Below are positions 29,760 through 33,017 of a stretch of 33,017 bases of DNA, one piece after another; position 1 is the first letter of the stretch, and each line of letters starts with the position of its first letter. The notes under the pieces were generated by a model. It worked only from the letters and a program-made list of their open reading frames with translations, was not told where the DNA came from and ran no database searches. Made by a program: the position numbers and the translations under genes. The DNA is taken from the NCBI GenBank assembly GCA_025464025.1, contig JAODBP010000214.1, forward strand, positions 1-33,017. The letters run 5' to 3'. The DNA is from Actinomycetes bacterium (GTDB lineage Bacteria > Actinomycetota > Acidimicrobiia > Acidimicrobiales > CADCSY01).

Positions 29760-30551
29760 TCAGTCCGGGTAGCGGACGGTGACGCCACCGCCCGAGGAGC
29801 TGATGTCGATGTGCCGGCGGCCGTTCGGGTCGGAGCGGACGTCGGTGGTGGTGCCGCCGCCGCTCGACCGGGCGTCGACCTGGTACGAGGTCGAGTCGTG
29901 GGGCACGACGACGGTGACGCCGCCGCCGCTCGACCGTCCCCGCACCGACGACGGGGGTTCGGCGAAGGTGAGCGTGACGCCGCCGCCGCTGGAGCTGGCG
30001 TCGACGACCTGCGACGTGAGCCCGGTGGCGTCGATGCCGCCGCCGCTCGAGCGGAGGGTGAGGTGGCCAGCGGCCCGGCGGACGTGGACGCCACCGCCGG
30101 ACGAGTCGATGTCGAGGTCGCCGTGCACGTCGGTGACCCGCGCGCTGCCGCCGCTGGCCCGGATGACGACCTGCACGCCGTTCGGCACCCGGATCGTCGA
30201 CATCACCGAGCACCAGCTCGCCGTGAACGAGCACGAGTTGCGGACCACCAGGCGCCCGTCGACGAGCGTCACGGCGTGGCGCGCGTCGACGAAGCCGCGG
30301 ATCACGTGGGTGTCGACCTCGGCGCCGGTGCGGTCGCTGCCGGTGATGCGCACCCCGCCGGCGCTGGCGTGGACCTCGACCACGCGGACGGCACCGGTGA
30401 ACGTGGCGCGGCGGTCGTAGGCGTCGTAGGCGAGGAGGCTGGCGACGGAGAAGGCGCCGTAGACGATGGCGGCGACGGCGAGGACGGAGCCGACGGCGAT
30501 CCAGGCCGCGCGGCCGGCCGGTCGTGTCGTGGGGGCGAACGTGGCCTGCAC
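29760..30551 (-). CDS. DUF4097-family membrane-anchored beta-repeat protein
   Basis: A 263-residue protein with one N-terminal membrane segment (about residues 16-40) and an extracytoplasmic beta-helix-like domain. SSGGG recurs six times, at 150, 168, 187, 207, 229 and 252, each repeat being one turn of a DUF4097 (LiaG/YvlB-like) solenoid; ASAGGV (62-67) and RASGGS (131-136) are weaker copies. Such proteins are commonly encoded with LiaRS-type envelope-stress systems and may act as an adhesin-like sensor or cell-envelope factor. The GTG at 30551 begins 1 nt after the response regulator stop, so it belongs to that operon. The function is unknown. Confidence 0.85.
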   Translation of the reverse strand: MQATFAPTTRPAGRAAWIAVGSVLAVAAIVYGAFSVASLLAYDAYDRRATFTGAVRVVEVHASAGGVRITGSDRTGAEVDTHVIRGFVDARHAVTLVDGRLVVRNSCSFTASWCSVMSTIRVPNGVQVVIRASGGSARVTDVHGDLDIDSSGGGVHVRRAAGHLTLRSSGGGIDATGLTSQVVDASSSGGGVTLTFAEPPSSVRGRSSGGGVTVVVPHDSTSYQVDARSSGGGTTTDVRSDPNGRRHIDISSSGGGVTVRYPD

Positions 30552-30552
30552 G

Positions 30553-31197
30553 TCAGTCTCCGATCCAGCGCAGGACGGCGAGGACCCGTCGGTGGTCCTG
30601 CTCGGTGGCCGGCAGGTCGAGCTTGGTGAAGATGTTGCGGACGTGCTTCTCCACGGCCCCGTCGCTGACCACGAGGGCCTCGGCGATGGCGCCGTTGGAG
30701 CGGCCCTCGGCCATGAGGGCGAGCACCTCGCGCTCGCGCGGGGTGAGCCGGTCGAGTGGGTCCTGGCGGCGGCTGCGCGACAGCAACTGGGCGATCACCT
30801 CCGGGTCGAGGGCGGTGCCACCGGCACCGACCCGCCGGGCGGCGTCGAGGAAGTCGGCCACGTCGGCCACCCGCTCCTTGAGCAGGTAGCCGATGCCGGC
30901 CGTGTCGCCGCCGAGCAGCTCGACGGCGTAGGTCTCCTCGACGTACTGGGAGAGCACGAGGATGCGGACGTCGGGGTGGGCGGACCGGATGGCCAGGGCG
31001 GCGCGGATCCCCTCGTCGGTGTGGGTCGGCGGCATGCGCACGTCGAGCAGGGCGAGGTCGGGCTGGTGGCGCTCGACGGCGTCGAACGCCTGCTCGCCGT
31101 CGCCGACGGCGGCCACGACGTCCTCGCCGGCGTCGGTGAGGAGCCGGGTCAGGCCGGCCCGGAGGAGGACGGAGTCCTCGGCGATCACGATGCGCAC
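30553..31197 (-). CDS. NarL/LuxR-family response regulator (LiaR-like)
   Basis: A 214-residue response regulator. The receiver domain (1-120) has the acidic pair E7-D8, phospho-acceptor D52 in LALLDVRMPP, and the Lys in GYLLKERV. The C-terminal LuxR-type HTH spans about 148-200 (LTPREREVLALMAEGRSNGA then VEKHVRNIFTKL). It is a transcription factor activated by the kinase encoded just upstream, whose stop overlaps this start by 13 nt. The GTG at 31197 gives the standard RIVIAEDSVLLR start. The likely target is its own operon including the DUF4097 gene (inference from LiaRS-like systems). Confidence 0.95.
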   Translation of the reverse strand: MRIVIAEDSVLLRAGLTRLLTDAGEDVVAAVGDGEQAFDAVERHQPDLALLDVRMPPTHTDEGIRAALAIRSAHPDVRILVLSQYVEETYAVELLGGDTAGIGYLLKERVADVADFLDAARRVGAGGTALDPEVIAQLLSRSRRQDPLDRLTPREREVLALMAEGRSNGAIAEALVVSDGAVEKHVRNIFTKLDLPATEQDHRRVLAVLRWIGD

Positions 31198-32438
31198 GGG
31201 AGCTCCACGAGGAGGGTGGTCGGACCGCCGACCGGGCTGAGGACCTGGAACCGCCCGTCGAGGGCGTGGACGCGCTCGGCCAGGCCCTGGATGCCGGTGC
31301 CGGCGCTGACATCGGCGCCGCCCTTGCCGTCGTCGGTGACCTCGATGGCCAGCCGATCGGCCCGCCGGGCGATGGTCACCGAGGCCCGGCTGGCCTCGGC
31401 GTGCTTCGTCACGTTGGTGAGCGCCTCGGCCACGATGAAGTAGGCGGCGCTCTCGACGGCCGGGGTGGGCCGGCGGTCGACGTCGACCTGGAGGGTCACG
31501 GGGATCGGCACCCGGGCCACGATCGCCGAGAGGGCGGCGTCGAGACCGCGGTCCTCGAGCACGGCGGGGCGGAACCCCTGGACGAGCTGGCGCAGCTCGG
31601 CGATGGCGGCCTTGGCCTCCTCGTGAGCGCCGACCACCAGCTCGCGGGCGCCCTCCGGATCGGTGTCGAACCGCTCCTTGGCCATGCCGAGGTCCATGGC
31701 CAGGGCGACGAGGCGCTGCTGGGCACCGTCGTGCAGGTCGCGCTCGATGCGCCGACGCTCGGACTCGGCGGTGTCGACCGCCGCGGCGCGGCTGTCCTGC
31801 AGCCGGGACACCTGGGCCTCGAGGATGTTGGCCCGGGCCGGCCCGAGGAGGGCGCGGGTGAACGCCCGATCGACGATGCCGGCCGCGGTCGTGGCCCACG
31901 GGGCGACGAGCACCAGGCCGACCAGGCCGAGGAGGGCGGCGAGGAGCACGGGCGTGCCGGTGAGGTCGAACAGGCCGAGCTCGGCGGAGTTGCCGGGGAG
32001 GGCGTTGACGTAGGCCGGGAGGGTGAAGAGGGCCAGCGAGCCCGACCAGGCGACGACGACGAGGCTGAAGGACACGACGGCGACGAAGAGGTGGGCGACG
32101 TGGTAGCCGATCTCCCGCCACCGGCTGGCCGTGCCGAGGCGCTCTCGCAACCGACCGATCCAGGTGGTGGCCGCGAGCGGGGCGTGGGGCCAGGGGAGGT
32201 CGAGGTCGAGGAGGGCGGCGGCCCGGTTGCGCTCGGCCGCGCCGAGGCCGGCCGAGCCGGCGAACAGCAGCCAGGCGAACGGGAGCGCCAGCGGCAGGAG
32301 GATGGCGAGCGAGCCGGCCAGGGCGAACAGCACGACGATGACGACGAACCCGACCGTCGCCATCGGCACGTCGAGCATCACGTGCAGCAGCGCCCGCCAG
32401 GTGCGGGCCGTGCGCCACGGTCGGAGGAGCTCGTTCAC
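31185..32438 (-). CDS. Sensor histidine kinase, HisKA_3 (NarL-partner, LiaS-like)
   Basis: A 417-residue membrane kinase. The N-terminal half has about four to five membrane segments (roughly 25-63, 113-140 and 163-186) with no large extracytoplasmic sensor domain. The HisKA_3 box is ERRRIERDLHDGAQQRLVAL with phospho-His H236. The HATPase_c domain has EALTNVTKHAEA (N box), TDDGKGG (G1) and GTGIQGLAERV (G2). It senses an unknown membrane or envelope signal and phosphorylates the adjacent LuxR-type regulator. The GTG at 32438 (NELLRPWRTARTW) was preferred; another GTG at 32447 adds three residues. The segment before it in the open frame is non-family sequence. Confidence 0.93.
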   Translation of the reverse strand: MNELLRPWRTARTWRALLHVMLDVPMATVGFVVIVVLFALAGSLAILLPLALPFAWLLFAGSAGLGAAERNRAAALLDLDLPWPHAPLAATTWIGRLRERLGTASRWREIGYHVAHLFVAVVSFSLVVVAWSGSLALFTLPAYVNALPGNSAELGLFDLTGTPVLLAALLGLVGLVLVAPWATTAAGIVDRAFTRALLGPARANILEAQVSRLQDSRAAAVDTAESERRRIERDLHDGAQQRLVALAMDLGMAKERFDTDPEGARELVVGAHEEAKAAIAELRQLVQGFRPAVLEDRGLDAALSAIVARVPIPVTLQVDVDRRPTPAVESAAYFIVAEALTNVTKHAEASRASVTIARRADRLAIEVTDDGKGGADVSAGTGIQGLAERVHALDGRFQVLSPVGGPTTLLVELPCAS

Positions 32439-32615
32439 CGGGGTCACGCTACGGACCGGCCGCCTCCCCGCCCATCCCGCAGCCCGGCGTCTCCATGGTG
32501 GGGTTGTCCCCACCCCGCCAGTTCGACGACGGGACGCGTTCGCCGGCGCGATGGCGCATCGGAGGGTGTTCGGCACGGATCCTCGGGTCGTGGCGGGACT
32601 GCTCCCGCCACGGAG
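32439..32615. other. Intergenic region upstream of the kinase with two hairpins
   Basis: This 177-nt region should hold the promoter of the kinase operon, but no clear -10/-35 pair is visible. It contains GGTGGGG-TTGT-CCCCACC (32497-32514), a perfect 7-bp hairpin, and the terminator-like hairpin at 32589-32612. No supported gene is present. Confidence 0.5.
32589..32612 (-). terminator. Hairpin terminator after the GH78-like fragment
   Basis: CGTGGCGGGA (32589-32598) pairs perfectly over 10 bp with TCCCGCCACG (32603-32612) around a CTGC loop. On the minus strand it starts 3 nt after the stop at 32616. No U-tract follows. Confidence 0.55.
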
Positions 32616-33017
32616 CTACGGGCCGCGGCTGCGTTGTCGGTTGTGGAAGCCGCAGGCGGGTCGGCCGTTCCAGGTGTCGTCGAGGTGACCGGTGTCGGTG
32701 AGGGCGTCGGTGATGAACGGGGTGCCGGCGAAGCCCGTGGACACGCGGTAGTTGTTTTTCCGGACCAGCTCGGCAAGGCGCTCCCCGGCGAAGTCGATGT
32801 GCTCGGCGCTGGGCAGGATGCCGAAGGCGATGGCCAGCGCGTACACCGTGGTGCAGTCGCTCCGGATGGTGCCGTCGGCGGCAACGTAGTGCTCCAGGAA
32901 CGAGGCCTGGACCCGTGCCGCCAGCTGCTCGAAGTACTCGGTGTCGTCCTGGTGTCCCAGCAGCCGCGCCGTGTCGGCCGTGATCGAGGCCGTACGGTAC
33001 ATGCAGACCGTGGCGAC
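32616..33017 (-). pseudogene. GH78 alpha-L-rhamnosidase-like gene, truncated 3' end (5' end outside window)
   Basis: The minus-strand frame enters from the right edge and encodes part of the six-hairpin (alpha/alpha)6 barrel of GH78 rhamnosidases. Family-like text includes TASITADTARLLGHQDDTEYF, TTVYALAIAFGILPS and RVSTGFAGTPFITDALTDTG. Normally this is followed by a conserved aromatic-rich stretch (YRLL, TIWERW) and a C-terminal beta domain. Instead, after HLDDTW the frame gives NGRPACGFHNRQRSRG and stops at 32616. None of the three forward frames I read beyond this point restores homology. The gene is thus probably truncated, by deletion rather than a simple frameshift. An internal ATG at 33002 is not the true start. 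The family call is by pattern only. Confidence 0.6.

Noticed and set aside
29783..30104. DNA tandem repeat or CRISPR-like array in the CCGCCGCCGCTCGA words
   Set aside because: The words are the codons of SSGGG repeats in the DUF4097 protein; spacing varies and the intervening sequence is coding.

Overview
The window is very GC-rich double-stranded chromosomal DNA with dense genes, many GTG/TTG starts and many 1-13 nt start/stop overlaps. This points to a high-GC actinomycete. The gene flavour (HpxO-type urate hydroxylase, PuuE allantoinase, ECF42-like sigma operon, ACAD10-like kinase) suggests an Acidimicrobiia-like soil or aquatic lineage, but no rRNA or other marker is present, so that placement is inference. 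No rRNA, tRNA, CRISPR array, transposase or phage gene was found.

Layout. (1) 1-2260: a partial phytanoyl-CoA-dioxygenase-like gene (-) faces a tetR-tauD pair (+) across a 48-nt gap that holds a perfect TAACCC-N4-GGGTTA palindrome. (2) 2230-4094 (-): an ECF42-type operon of two YCII/DGPF proteins and a sigma factor with a long C-terminal extension, with a recognisable TGTCGA-N17-CGTC promoter. (3) 4188-6614 (+): hotdog thioesterase, ACAD10/11-like kinase and HAD hydrolase, followed by a strong hairpin. (4) 6695-8039: a PncC/CinA-C gene (-) divergent from an alpha/beta hydrolase (+). (5) 8046-11889 (-): a tightly overlapping operon of two cyclic amidohydrolases and a cytochrome P450, divergent from a Rieske oxygenase (11990, +). 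(6) 12969-14907: CDF metal exporter (-) and GAF-GGDEF diguanylate cyclase (+). (7) 14970-22118 (-): an eight-gene urate operon: FAD urate hydroxylase, HIU hydrolase, OHCU decarboxylase, allantoate amidohydrolase, PuuE allantoinase, ureidoglycine-glyoxylate aminotransferase, HpxZ/AtzH-like protein and 8-oxoguanine deaminase. (8) 22240-25869 (+): GntR regulator, FmdA-type amidase, amidase-signature enzyme and TauE/SafE permease, all overlapping by 4 nt. (9) 26075-29582 (-): a three-subunit xanthine dehydrogenase. (10) 29604-32438 (-): LiaRS-like kinase/regulator plus a DUF4097 adhesin-like membrane protein and perhaps a tiny lipoprotein. (11) 32616-33017 (-): the broken end of a GH78 rhamnosidase-like gene.

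How it works together. Regions 5 and 7-9 look like one purine-catabolic island. Xanthine dehydrogenase makes urate from hypoxanthine/xanthine, and 8-oxoguanine deaminase makes urate from 8-oxoguanine. HpxO-type hydroxylase, UraH and UraD give S-allantoin; PuuE gives allantoate; the AllC-type enzyme gives ureidoglycine; the PucG-type enzyme gives oxalurate plus glycine. No oxalurate hydrolase of the HpxW type is present. The two amide hydrolases and the permease in the GntR operon are candidates for that step, and this is inference.

A near-identical 16-bp element (15/16) lies about 20 nt upstream of the chosen starts of the amidohydrolase/P450 operon (11909-11924) and the xanthine dehydrogenase operon (29603-29618). 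Its 10-bp core recurs in the gntR/urate-operon intergenic region (22186-22195). This links all three units into a probable regulon, with GntR as the obvious candidate regulator. The P450/amidohydrolase/Rieske module inside this putative regulon has no role in textbook purine degradation and is the best candidate for an undescribed side pathway, for example modified or N-alkylated purines.
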